From the NCBI GenBank assembly GCA_903937385.1, contig CAIZZF010000021.1, forward strand, positions 1-35,947: 35,947 nucleotides of DNA, written 5' to 3'. The translations under genes were made by a program, and so were the position numbers. The notes under the pieces were generated by a model, which saw only the letters and a list, made by a program, of their open reading frames with translations, did no database searches and was not told the DNA's origin. How positions within the stretch are numbered: position 1 is the first letter of the stretch; each line of letters opens with the position of its first letter. This document shows, one piece after another, positions 1 through 6,713 of this stretch. Source of the DNA: an uncultured Holophagaceae bacterium. Lineage in GTDB: Bacteria > Acidobacteriota > Holophagae > Holophagales > Holophagaceae.

Positions 1-137
1 ACTTTCCGATCCACACCAGCCTGATCGAAGGCGTGAACAACAAGATCAAGCTCATCAAGCGCATTGGCTACGGCTACCGGGACGATGCCTACTTCTTCCT
101 CAAAGTCCGCTCAGCCTTCCCCGGAATTCCCGGATGA
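1..137 (+). CDS. Transposase C-terminus, ISL3-like (5'-truncated by the window edge)
   Basis: The open frame starting at base 3 gives 44 residues before a TGA at 135-137. The sequence has the run SLIEGVNNKIKLIKRIGYGY followed by RDDAYFFLKV. This matches the end of the DDE domain of ISL3-family transposases, where the catalytic Glu lies in an 'xEGxNNKIKxIKRxxYGxR' motif, so the E here is probably the last catalytic acidic residue. Most of the gene lies outside the window, so intactness cannot be judged. The stop codon lies inside what looks like the right terminal inverted repeat (117-140), so the coding region seems to run into the element's end. The family call rests on this short motif and on the flanking 8-base T run, which fits the 8-bp target duplication known for ISL3. 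Confidence 0.75.
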   Translation, partial: FPIHTSLIEGVNNKIKLIKRIGYGYRDDAYFFLKVRSAFPGIPG

Positions 138-174
138 ACCTTTTTTTTGGTTCTTCCGGGGTTTCTGGGAATGC
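117..174. repeat. Two facing insertion-sequence ends separated by eight T
   Basis: Reading backwards from base 140 gives GGTTCATCCGGGAATTCC. Reading forwards from base 149 gives GGTTCTTCCGGGGTTTCT. The two agree at about 19 of 26 positions and are separated by exactly TTTTTTTT (141-148). The left one is best read as the right terminal repeat of the ISL3-like element whose transposase ends at 137, with the T8 as its target duplication. The right one would then be the left end of a second or older copy, of which only about 65 bases can be seen. A simple imperfect hairpin with a T8 loop is the alternative. Confidence 0.5.
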
Positions 175-213
175 CAGCTCTCCATGGATTCACCCAGTTC
201 GTGGGAGAAGGGC

Positions 214-365
214 AACCACTCTCCCAGCGGATGCGGAGATGGCTGAGGGTCGCAGAGAACAGCGGTGGACACCCCCTCGGCCAAGGCCTCTAGGCGCTGC
301 GGGCGGCTAGCCCGAAGCCCTCAGCGCCCCTCCGCCCCCCTCGTCTTTTCGCTGCGAGAGTGGTT
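214..365. repeat. Palindromic element A (GCGGAG/GCAGAG family)
   Basis: The outer arms are aaccactctc (214-223) and gagagtggtt (356-365), a perfect 10-bp match. One mismatch and a further CAGCG/CGCTG pairing extend it inward. CTGAGGG at 243-249 can pair with CCCTCAG at 318-324. The left arm reads like elements B and D (aaccactctc, then GCGGAGATGGC, GAGGGTCGC), so the three belong to one family. The 5' arm is purine-rich. It sits at the 3' side of both motB and the transposase tail. Confidence 0.6.
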
Positions 366-417
366 GCTTTTGCCTGAACGTGCGGAGAACACACAGGGGG
401 AGGGGTTGGCGTTTCTT

Positions 418-445
418 GGTTCTTCCCCGAAATCCTAGCTGACCC
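418..445 (+). repeat. Isolated insertion-sequence-end-like repeat
   Basis: The sequence begins GGTTCTTCCCCGAAATCC and runs to a GACCC followed by six T. Its first nine bases are identical to the end-like sequence at 149. No matching opposite end is seen between here and motB, which stops only 18 bases further on, so this would be a solitary end left by a deleted copy. The call rests on similarity to the neighbouring end only. Confidence 0.35.
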
Positions 446-462
446 TTTTTTGGTAGGCCACC

Positions 463-1374
463 TCAGTGCCCTGCAGCGGCCTTGGCCTTGGGCTTCTCGG
501 CGCCCTTCTCGCGGGGCTGGGCTTTCTGGTGCTTGGTCTCGGCGGCTTCGGTGGCGGCGGACACGACGACGATGGAGATGCGGCGGTTCTGGGGATCCTT
601 GGCGTCCTTGCCCTCGAGGGGGATGGTGTCGCCGTAGCCCGTGACGCGCCGCACCTGGCCCGGGCGGAGGCCGCCGGCGGCGCTCTCCATGACCCGGCGG
701 GCGGCGTTGGCCCGGTCGGAGCTGAGCTCCCAGTTGGTGTAGGCCCGGTTGGAATACTGGGAGGAGTCCGTGTGCCCGCCGATGACCACCCGGTTGGGCA
801 GCTTGCCCAGCTCCCGGGCGATCTCTTTGAGGATCGACAGGGTGTAGCTCTTCAGGGTGGCGCTGCCGGAGTCGAAGAGCACCTGGGCCGCCTTGTCCTG
901 GATCTGGATGCGCAGGCCCTCGTCGGTGAAGTCCATGCTGATCTGGTCCTGGAAGGCCTGGAGCAGCTCGTCCTGCTGGAAGGCCTTCTCGATGGACTCC
1001 GCCGTGGCCTCCATGGTCTTCCGCTCCTCGGCTGCGGCCCCCGGAGAGTCCGCATTGGCGTCCGTGCCCCCGTCGCCATCGGGTCCCGGCGCCATGCCCC
1101 GGCCCCCGGGCAGGATGCCCTTGCCGTGGTCCGCCAGGATCTCCTTGCCCCGGTCCGTGTTGAAGAAGTTGGCGTCCTGGAACATCCCGGCGATGCCCGC
1201 CTTGGTGTTCGCGTTCGCGCTGCTGAGCAGCCACATCAGCAGGAAGAAGGCCATCATGGCCGTCACCAGATCCGCGTAGGCCACCTTCCAGGCGCCCCCG
1301 TGGGCCGCCGCGTGGCCCCCCTTCTTCTTGACGTAGCGGATTTTGACTTCGGCGGGGGCTTGCTGCTCAGACAT
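463..1374 (-). CDS. motB: Flagellar stator protein MotB (OmpA-like peptidoglycan-binding domain)
   Basis: 303 residues, a normal MotB length. Near the N-terminus the run WKVAYADLVTAMMAFFLLMW forms the single membrane helix. Asp35 within it (YAD) matches the proton- or ion-carrying aspartate of MotB. The C-terminal half is an OmpA/MotB domain with GGHTDSSQYSNRAYTNWELS and then SSDRANAARRV, the typical peptidoglycan-anchoring signature. The tail is Ala/Lys-rich. It follows motA on the same strand with a 5-base gap, so the two are cotranscribed and form the A4B2-type stator that anchors to the cell wall. Nothing in the sequence tells H+ from Na+ use with certainty. No other flagellar gene is in the window. 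Confidence 0.93.
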   Translation of the reverse strand: MSEQQAPAEVKIRYVKKKGGHAAAHGGAWKVAYADLVTAMMAFFLLMWLLSSANANTKAGIAGMFQDANFFNTDRGKEILADHGKGILPGGRGMAPGPDGDGGTDANADSPGAAAEERKTMEATAESIEKAFQQDELLQAFQDQISMDFTDEGLRIQIQDKAAQVLFDSGSATLKSYTLSILKEIARELGKLPNRVVIGGHTDSSQYSNRAYTNWELSSDRANAARRVMESAAGGLRPGQVRRVTGYGDTIPLEGKDAKDPQNRRISIVVVSAATEAAETKHQKAQPREKGAEKPKAKAAAGH

Positions 1375-1379
1375 CGCCG

Positions 1380-2246
1380 CTACCTCGGCTTGATCTGCCG
1401 TACGACTTCCTCTAACTCACCCGACCCTGGCCGCTCCGTGGAAGGGATGTTGCGGCGGGCGAACTCCACGGCGGTGATGGGGGCTGCCCCGTTGCCGAAG
1501 CTGGTGAGGCCGGCGCGGATGCAGTTGAAGTAGTAGGCCTCAAGGCCGTTGATGGCGTCGATGTTCTTGGCCAGGGGCTGGAACACGCCGTAGGCCAGCA
1601 GGATGCCCAGGAAGGTGCCCACCAGGGCCGCGCCGACCTTGGCGCCGATGATGTTTGGTGGCTGGTCCAGGAAGCCCATGGTGATGACCACACCCATGAC
1701 GCAAGCCACGATGCCGAAGGCGGGAAAGGCATCGGCGAGGGCACCCATGGCGGCGCCGGGGGCCGCGTTCTCCGCATGGTGGACGTCCAGGTCCGCGTCC
1801 ATGACCATGTCGATCTCATCCATCTTGGCACTGCCGTTGATCAGCAGCTTCATGGAGTCGCAGAAGAAGTCCATGGCGTGGTGGTTGCCGGTGAAGGTCG
1901 GATACTTCTTGAAGATGGACGAGTTGTGCGGGTCATTGACGTCCTGCTCCAAGGCCAGGAGGCCGCCCTTCTTGATGTTCACGTAGATCTCGTACTGCAT
2001 CATCAAAGCTTCCATGTAGACGGGCTTGGTGTAGGGGCTGCCCTTCAGGGGCTTGGCCAGATCCCCGGCCACCCGCTTGATCAGGTTCAGGGGGTTGGCC
2101 GCCAGGAAGGCCCCGGCGCCGGCGCCGAAGATGATGAGTCCTTCGGCGGGCAGGGGGTGCAGCAGGGTAGGTATGCTGCCGCCTTCCATCAGGTAGCCCC
2201 CGATGACTGCGACGAATACCACCGCCAACCCGATCAGAAAAAACAT
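1380..2246 (-). CDS. motA: Flagellar stator protein MotA
   Basis: 288 residues. The start was placed at MFFLIGLAVVF because AGGAG lies 7-11 bases upstream and the protein then begins with its first membrane helix. A longer frame upstream (to 2327) has no such signal. Four hydrophobic helices are visible: residues 2-20, about 32-52, about 180-202, and the run VGAALVGTFLGILLAYGVF. Between helices 2 and 3 is the large charged cytoplasmic loop that contacts the rotor protein FliG. Helices 3 and 4 form the ion channel with MotB. motA is the first gene of a motA-motB operon. It is transcribed away from the deoxyhypusine-synthase-like gene, with 103 bases between the two starts that must hold both promoters. 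Confidence 0.93.
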   Translation of the reverse strand: MFFLIGLAVVFVAVIGGYLMEGGSIPTLLHPLPAEGLIIFGAGAGAFLAANPLNLIKRVAGDLAKPLKGSPYTKPVYMEALMMQYEIYVNIKKGGLLALEQDVNDPHNSSIFKKYPTFTGNHHAMDFFCDSMKLLINGSAKMDEIDMVMDADLDVHHAENAAPGAAMGALADAFPAFGIVACVMGVVITMGFLDQPPNIIGAKVGAALVGTFLGILLAYGVFQPLAKNIDAINGLEAYYFNCIRAGLTSFGNGAAPITAVEFARRNIPSTERPGSGELEEVVRQIKPR

Positions 2247-2349
2247 GCTGCAGCTCCTGCCGATTTCATCGGTCAGGAGGGGCCAGGGCTGAATTCTGGA
2301 CACGAAATGCAGGGCCACGCCTGCCACAATGAAAGCATTCGGAGGATTT

Positions 2350-3342
2350 ATGACCCCAGCCAGCCCCGCCCTCGGCCCCGTCGGCAGCTATGTGAAGCAC
2401 CACTTCCGGCACTTCAACGCCGCGGCCCTGGTAGACGCCGCCGAGGGCTACCGGGTCTACCTCGAGCAGGGCGGCCGGATGATGGTCACCCTGGCCGGGG
2501 CCATGAGCACCGCCGAGCTGGGTCTCTCCTTCGCCGAGATGATTCGTCAGGACAAGGTGCACCTCATCGTCTGCACCGGCGCCAACCTGGAGGAGGACAT
2601 CTTCAACCTGGTGGCCCACGATTTCTACGAGCGGGTGCCCCACTACCGCGACCTCACCCCCCAGGACGAGGCGGACCTGCTGGCCCGGCACATGAACCGC
2701 GTGACCGACACCTGCATCCCGGAGATGGAGGCCATGCGCCGCATGGAGAAGGCCATGCTGGACGTCTGGACCCGGGCCGACCAGGCGGGCGAGCGCTACT
2801 TTCCCCACGAGTTCTTCCAGCAGGTGCTGAAGTCCCGCGTGCTGGAACCCTCCTTCCAGATCGACCCCAAGCACTCCTGGATGCTGGCCGCCCTCGAGAA
2901 GAACGTGCCCATCGTCGTCCCCGGCTGGGAGGACAGCACCCTGGGCAACATGTACGCGGCGGCCGTGATCCGCGGCGAGATCAAGAACGTCCACACCGTG
3001 CGCACCGGCATCGAGTACATGACCTGGCTGGCCCAGCACTACCAGGACGTGACCAAGACCGCGACCCTGGGCATGTTCCAGATCGGCGGCGGCATCGCCG
3101 GGGACTTCCCCATCTGCGTGGTGCCCATGCTGCACCAGGACCTGGAGCTGACCCACGTGCCGCTCTGGGGCTACTTCTGCCAGGTGAGCGACTCGACCAC
3201 CAGCTACGGCTCGTACTCGGGCGCCGTGCCCAACGAGAAGATCACCTGGGGCAAGCTGGGCATCGACACCCCCAAGTTCATCGTCGAGAGCGACGCCACC
3301 ATCGTCGCGCCACTGATCTTCGCCTATCTGCTCGGCTGGTAA
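2350..3342 (+). CDS. Deoxyhypusine synthase-like protein (bacterial homologue of altered specificity)
   Basis: 330 residues from the ATG preceded by GGAGGA at 2341-2346. An ATG seven codons earlier has no ribosome site. The NAD-dependent fold is shown by VCTGANLEEDIFNL near residue 65 and by the C-terminal block AVPNEKITWGKLGID. Lys302 in WGKL aligns with the Lys329 that forms the covalent intermediate in human deoxyhypusine synthase, and Trp300 and Glu296 also align. The spermidine-contacting Asp316 is replaced by Tyr289, and the human Lys287-His288 pair after GGG is Gly-Asp here. Bacteria lack eIF5A, so a canonical hypusine role is unlikely. Known relatives include homospermidine synthases and other polyamine aminobutyl or aminopropyl transferases, so a polyamine substrate is the best guess. 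It is monocistronic and ends at palindrome B. Confidence 0.8.
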   Translation: MTPASPALGPVGSYVKHHFRHFNAAALVDAAEGYRVYLEQGGRMMVTLAGAMSTAELGLSFAEMIRQDKVHLIVCTGANLEEDIFNLVAHDFYERVPHYRDLTPQDEADLLARHMNRVTDTCIPEMEAMRRMEKAMLDVWTRADQAGERYFPHEFFQQVLKSRVLEPSFQIDPKHSWMLAALEKNVPIVVPGWEDSTLGNMYAAAVIRGEIKNVHTVRTGIEYMTWLAQHYQDVTKTATLGMFQIGGGIAGDFPICVVPMLHQDLELTHVPLWGYFCQVSDSTTSYGSYSGAVPNEKITWGKLGIDTPKFIVESDATIVAPLIFAYLLGW

Positions 3343-3345
3343 AGA

Positions 3346-3468
3346 GAACCACGCTCGCAGAGGGGCGCGGAGAAGGCAGAGGTTGCTGAGGAATGTTCCT
3401 CTCCTCTGCCTTCTCGGCCTTCCTCCACGACCCTCCGCTCTCTCAGCGCCCCTCCGCGAGGGTTTTTT
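3346..3468. repeat. Palindromic element B with terminator-like end
   Basis: GAGAAGGCAGAGG at 3370-3382 pairs perfectly with CCTCTGCCTTCTC at 3403-3415 (13 bp). Inside the loop GAGGAA (3388-3393) pairs with TTCCTC (3396-3401). Outer parts CTCGCAGAGGGGCGC and GCGCCCCTCCGCGAGGG also match imperfectly. The last 19 bases (3450-3468) are CCCTC-CGC-GAGGG plus six T, a small intrinsic terminator for the deoxyhypusine-synthase-like gene. The element lies between two convergent genes. Its left arm is nearly the same as that of element D. Confidence 0.7.
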
Positions 3469-3474
3469 GGGGCT

Positions 3475-4230
3475 CTACAGGTCCCAAACCAGCAGCCGCG
3501 CCCCTTCGCGTCCGGCCACGGGGATGGTGCGCTGGGGGGTTTCGCCGGGCACTTCGAAGCTGTGGCTGATGAAGCGGCTGCCGGGCTTCAGCTCGCGGCG
3601 GGCCTTGGCCCAGAGGGCGGGCATGGGCACCGGGGACAGGAAGGCGTAGGCCACGTCAGAGGCCGCGAGGTCTATGCGCCAGAGGCTTCCCAGGCGGATG
3701 GTGGCATTCGGTAGCGGCAGGCAGCGCAGCCAGGCCACCAGCCAGGTGAGGGGCGAGGCTTCGATGCCCGTGAAGCGACCATCGGGCCGGACCCGGGCCA
3801 GATGGGCCACCGGTCCGCCAAAGCCGCAGCCCAGGTCCACGAAGGCGAAGCCCGGGCGCTCGGGCAACAGGCCCTCCAGCTTCACCCAGGCATCCCGGCT
3901 GGCGTGGTAGAGGGGCACGCGGGTCAGCAGGCCCCCGCCAAAGACCAGCGCCAGGGCCAGGAACAGGACCAGATAGACCCAGGCGGGCAGCGTCAGGCCC
4001 CAGAGCGCCCGAGCCAGGAAGGGCAGCACCGCCTGGAGGATGATCCAGCGGACCTCCAGGGCCAAGGCCCGGGACAGGAAGACCGCCCCCACCGCCTGCA
4101 GGAGCACCCACACGAAGCCCGGCAGCCGCAGCCCCAGGCGTGCCAGCACCACCACCCCCGCGAAGGCCAACCCCTGCGCCAGGAGGGCACGGAGGACCGG
4201 AGGCAGGCGGTGGAGGAGGAAGAGCGACAT
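3475..4230 (-). CDS. Membrane-anchored class I SAM-dependent methyltransferase
   Basis: 251 residues. The first ~105 residues are very hydrophobic, with several membrane helices (for example AQGLAFAGVVVLARLGL and YLVLFLALALVFGGGLL). From about residue 125 a soluble Rossmann domain follows. FVDLGCGFGGPVAHLA at about 129-144 is the SAM-binding glycine loop and FTGIEASPL is the acidic end of strand 2. The substrate is unknown. The architecture (N-terminal helices plus a small methyltransferase core lacking an obvious substrate domain) resembles uncharacterised bacterial proteins often annotated only as class I methyltransferases. The start has AGGAG only one base upstream, and an in-frame TAG lies 12 bases upstream, so the start can hardly be earlier. 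It runs head-to-head with gluQ with 17 bases between starts. Confidence 0.75.
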   Translation of the reverse strand: MSLFLLHRLPPVLRALLAQGLAFAGVVVLARLGLRLPGFVWVLLQAVGAVFLSRALALEVRWIILQAVLPFLARALWGLTLPAWVYLVLFLALALVFGGGLLTRVPLYHASRDAWVKLEGLLPERPGFAFVDLGCGFGGPVAHLARVRPDGRFTGIEASPLTWLVAWLRCLPLPNATIRLGSLWRIDLAASDVAYAFLSPVPMPALWAKARRELKPGSRFISHSFEVPGETPQRTIPVAGREGARLLVWDL

Positions 4231-4247
4231 GCTCCTATGCTAATCGG

Positions 4248-5237
4248 ATGACCATCGGCCGCTTCGCCCCATCGCCCACGGGGGTCCTCCACCTGGGCAA
4301 CCTCCGCACGGCGCTGGCCTCGTGGCTGTCGGCCCGAGCACCCGGCGGCCGGTGGCTCATCCGCATGGAGGACGTGGACGGGCCCCGCTGCAGCCCGAGA
4401 CTCGGCGAGCTCCAGCTGGGGGACCTGGCGGCCCTGGGCCTCCACTCCGATGGCCCCGTGCTCTGGCAGTCCCAGCGGACCAAGGCCTACCGCGCGGCCC
4501 TGGCGGCGCTCCACGGGGCGGGCCGCCTGTATCCCTGCGTCTGCACCCGGAAGGACTTGCAGTCCCTGGCCTCCGCACCCCATGCGGAGGACGGCCTGCG
4601 CCCCTACCCCGGCCGCTGCCGGGGCCGGACCTGGGATGGGGCTGAGGCCATGGCCATGGGTTCACTCCAGAGCCATGGCGGGGGTCCGGGGGGACTTCAG
4701 CCGCAAGGCGGCCAGGCGGTCCCCCCGGAGGACATTGGCGCCTTGCGCTTGCGGCTGCCCGAGGGGAGCCTCACCTGGACGGACCTCCTGCTGGGACCCC
4801 AGGCCGATGACCCCGCGGCCCTCACCGGGGATCCCCTGCTCTTCCGCCGGGACGGTTGCTTCGCCTACCACCTGGCTGTGGTGGTGGACGATGGCGCCCA
4901 GGGGATCACCGAGGTGGTCCGCGGGGCCGACCTGCGCCCGGTCACCGCCACCCAGGTTCGGCTCCAGGAGGCCCTGGGCCTGCCCCGCCCCGCCTATGCC
5001 CACCTGGGGATGGTCACCGCCCCGGATGGCAGCCGCCTGGGCAAGCGCGCCGGCGCCCTGGGCCTGGCCGCCCTGGCGGACCGGGGCGTCGACACGGCAC
5101 AGGTGCTCGGCTGGCTCGGCTGGAGCCTGGGCTGCCAAGTCACCCCCGACCCCTGCCGGGCCGAGGACCTCATCCCCGCCTTCAGTTGGGACCGAGTCCC
5201 TCCGGGCGACCTCGCCGTGCCCGCCGCGTGGTGCTGA
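4248..5237 (+). CDS. gluQ: Glutamyl-queuosine tRNA(Asp) synthetase
   Basis: 329 residues from ATG at 4248 (MTIGRFAPSPTGVLHLGNL). The protein is the catalytic half of a glutamyl-tRNA synthetase without the anticodon-binding domain, as in GluQRS, which attaches glutamate to the queuosine base of tRNA(Asp). FAPSPTGVLHLGN carries the HIGH-like motif (HLGN). RLGKRAGA near residue 263 replaces KMSKS. YPCVCTRKDL followed later by YPGRCRGR fits the zinc-binding cysteines of this family. The frame could be opened 36 codons earlier, but that Pro/Gly-rich stretch is antisense to the methyltransferase and looks non-coding. No good ribosome site is visible before 4248. A queuosine pathway is implied, but its other genes are not in the window. 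Confidence 0.9.
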   Translation: MTIGRFAPSPTGVLHLGNLRTALASWLSARAPGGRWLIRMEDVDGPRCSPRLGELQLGDLAALGLHSDGPVLWQSQRTKAYRAALAALHGAGRLYPCVCTRKDLQSLASAPHAEDGLRPYPGRCRGRTWDGAEAMAMGSLQSHGGGPGGLQPQGGQAVPPEDIGALRLRLPEGSLTWTDLLLGPQADDPAALTGDPLLFRRDGCFAYHLAVVVDDGAQGITEVVRGADLRPVTATQVRLQEALGLPRPAYAHLGMVTAPDGSRLGKRAGALGLAALADRGVDTAQVLGWLGWSLGCQVTPDPCRAEDLIPAFSWDRVPPGDLAVPAAWC

Positions 5238-5265
5238 CAGAGGGCGAGAAGGCTAAAGAAGTTGG

Positions 5266-5355
5266 ATAAGCGGAGGCGGCGGAAGAGCAGAGGAAAGCGG
5301 AGAAAAGCCTTGTCCTGTCTTGCTTTTCTCCGCCCCTCGGCAGTCCTCCGCTTAT
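5266..5355. repeat. Palindromic element C (AAGCGGAG family)
   Basis: The outer arms ATAAGCGGAGG (5266-5276) and CCTCCGCTTAT (5345-5355) match over 11 bp. The inner arms GCGGAGAAAAGC (5297-5308) and GCTTTTCTCCGC (5322-5333) match over 12 bp. The purine-rich 5' arm consists of repeated GCGGAG, GCAGAGG and AAGCGGAG units. It lies between the convergent genes gluQ and rpsT, next to a separate terminator. It has the same design as elements A, B and D but a different sequence. Confidence 0.7.
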
Positions 5356-5371
5356 GGAGATCTTTTTACAG

Positions 5372-5400
5372 AAAAAGACCCGGCTCGCCGGGTCTTTTTT
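5372..5400. terminator. Bidirectional intrinsic terminator between gluQ and rpsT
   Basis: A 12-bp stem (AAAAAGACCCGG at 5372-5383, CCGGGTCTTTTT at 5388-5399) closes a four-base CTCG loop. The stem has A-rich and T-rich ends, so it gives a U tract on either strand. It suits termination of both gluQ from the left and rpsT from the right. Confidence 0.88.
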
Positions 5401-5420
5401 CTTGCGAATGGGTAGATCGC

Positions 5421-5684
5421 TTAGGCCAGCTTGTTCACTTTCAGAGCCAAGCGGGACTTGGTGCGGTCGGCGGCGTTCTTGTGCATGACGCCCTTGCGGC
5501 AGGCCTTGTCGACCAGGCCCTGGGTCAGGGGCAGCTGCGTGGCGGCCTCGGCCTTGTTGCCGGCTTCAACCACGGTCAGGAATTTCTTGACGGCGGTCTT
5601 CAGCTCCGAGCGGTTGCTGCGGTTGTTGAGGCGGACCTCAGCATCGCGGCGGGCTTTCTTGACGGCAGACTTGTGATTGGCCAT
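5421..5684 (-). CDS. rpsT: 30S ribosomal protein S20
   Basis: 87 residues, the usual S20 size, beginning MANHKSAVKKARRDAEVRL, the family's typical N-terminus. It is rich in Lys/Arg and Ala and binds 16S rRNA in the small subunit. Later parts, such as GVMHKNAADRTKSRLALKVN, match the conserved C-terminal helices. The start at 5684 follows from the family's N-terminus; the frame stays open further upstream without a good signal. It is a single-gene transcript with its own promoter (5735-5762) and a shared terminator at its end. S20 is known to be translationally autoregulated in E. coli. The short leader here (about 45 bases) could hold such control but I see no clear structure that proves it. 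Confidence 0.96.
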   Translation of the reverse strand: MANHKSAVKKARRDAEVRLNNRSNRSELKTAVKKFLTVVEAGNKAEAATQLPLTQGLVDKACRKGVMHKNAADRTKSRLALKVNKLA

Positions 5685-5734
5685 GGTTCGGGTCTCCAGC
5701 TCCCGGGGCAGTCCTTCGGGAAGCGCGAATAACC

Positions 5735-5762
5735 ATCCTATCGCAAGCAGCCCTTGGGTCAA
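5735..5762 (-). promoter_or_regulatory. Sigma-70-type promoter of rpsT
   Basis: On the minus strand TTGACC (5757-5762) is followed after 16 bases by TAGGAT (5735-5740). Both boxes are close to the consensus. The -10 box ends 50 bases before the rpsT start codon, which leaves a leader of about 44 bases. Confidence 0.6.
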
Positions 5763-5781
5763 GCGGAAAAGACCGACTCCA

Positions 5782-5862
5782 GACCCCATTCGCCCCTTCC
5801 CGATTGGCCCGCGCCGGGGCATCCTGATGGGAGGCGAATGGCCTCCCGAGAAGGGTGGGGTC
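5782..5862 (+). promoter_or_regulatory. Inverted repeat that could mask the transketolase ribosome site
   Basis: GACCCCA (5782-5788) and CCCTTC (5794-5799) can pair with GAAGGG (5850-5855) and TGGGGTC (5856-5862). This makes 13 pairs with one five-base bulge. The 3' arm contains the purine-rich ribosome-binding region and ends directly before the ATG at 5863. If formed in mRNA it would hide the start site. Whether it is regulated is unknown. Confidence 0.4.
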
Positions 5863-6693
5863 ATGCCGCAACAGAAACTGGAGTCCGTCGAGGAGCTCGC
5901 CGCGAAGGCCAAGGCCATTCGCAGGGATGCCCTGCTGCAGGTCTACAAGGCCCAGAGCGGTCACCCCGGGGGCAGCCTCAGCTGGGTGGACATCGGCGTG
6001 GCGCTCTACTTCCACGAGATGACCGTGTTCCCCGAGGATCCGACCAACCCCGCCCGGGACCGCTTCGTGCTGTCCAAGGGCCACGCCTGCCCCACCCAGT
6101 ACGCCCTGCTGGCGCACCAGGGCTTCTTCCCCCGGACCGAGCTGGAGACCTTCCGCCGCTACCCGACGCGCCTCCAGGGGCACGCCGAGAACCATGCCAC
6201 GCCGGGCGTCGAGGTCACCACCGGCAGCCTGGGCCAGGGCCTGCCCCAGGCGGTGGGCATCGCCATCGGCCTCAAGGTGCAGCAGGCGCCCCAGCGCGTC
6301 TATTGCGTGGTGGGGGACGGCGAGAGCCAGGAAGGCATCATCTGGGAGGCGGCCATGGCCGCGCCCCACCACAAGCTGGACAACCTCTGCGTCTTCCATG
6401 ACCTCAACGGCCTCCAGATCGACGGCGAGGTGAAGAAGGTCATGAACATCAACCCCGTGCCGGACAAGTGGCGCGCCTTCGGCTGGGCCGTGAAGGAGAT
6501 CGACGGCCACGACTTCACCCAGATCCTGGAGGCCCTGGCCTGGGCCCGCACCGTGGTGGGTCAGCCCGTGATGATCTGCGCCCGCACCGTCAAGGGCAAG
6601 GGCGTGAGCTTCATGGAGAACCAGGCTGGCTGGCACGGCGTGCCGCCCAAGCCCGAGGAATTCGAAAAAGCCATGGCCGAGCTGGCCGACTGA
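5863..6693 (+). CDS. Transketolase, N-terminal (thiamine diphosphate-binding) subunit
   Basis: 276 residues from MPQQKLESVEELAAKAKAIR. The ThDP/Mg-binding motif is clear: GDGESQEGIIWEAAMA, then HDLNGLQIDG. SGHPGGSLSWVDI and SKGHACPTQYALL are the conserved transketolase N-terminal segments. The protein covers only the first half of a full transketolase (about 620-660 residues), as in split transketolases of many bacteria and archaea. In those the pyrimidine-binding and C-terminal domains are a second gene, usually next door. Here the next gene is argS, so the partner must be elsewhere or missing. The start was set at 5863 by the purine-rich GGGTGGGG just upstream and by family alignment. It lies 20 bases before argS and is probably cotranscribed with it. 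Pentose phosphate or related sugar metabolism is the expected role. Confidence 0.9.
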   Translation: MPQQKLESVEELAAKAKAIRRDALLQVYKAQSGHPGGSLSWVDIGVALYFHEMTVFPEDPTNPARDRFVLSKGHACPTQYALLAHQGFFPRTELETFRRYPTRLQGHAENHATPGVEVTTGSLGQGLPQAVGIAIGLKVQQAPQRVYCVVGDGESQEGIIWEAAMAAPHHKLDNLCVFHDLNGLQIDGEVKKVMNINPVPDKWRAFGWAVKEIDGHDFTQILEALAWARTVVGQPVMICARTVKGKGVSFMENQAGWHGVPPKPEEFEKAMAELAD

Positions 6694-6713
6694 ACCCTGA
6701 GGAACCCCCGAGC

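Larger units (their letters stand above)
138..462. other. Gene-free stretch between transposase tail and motB
   Basis: No convincing coding frame. From left to right it holds the T8 and IS-end-like sequence (141-174), a short stretch without recognisable signal (175-213), the 152-nt palindromic element A (214-365), and another IS-end-like sequence at 418-445. It has the look of a landing zone for mobile DNA downstream of motB. Confidence 0.6.

Noticed and set aside
64-246. 60-residue frame at the left edge
   Set aside because: It overlaps the transposase tail in another frame and runs through the insertion-sequence ends; no domain or ribosome site.
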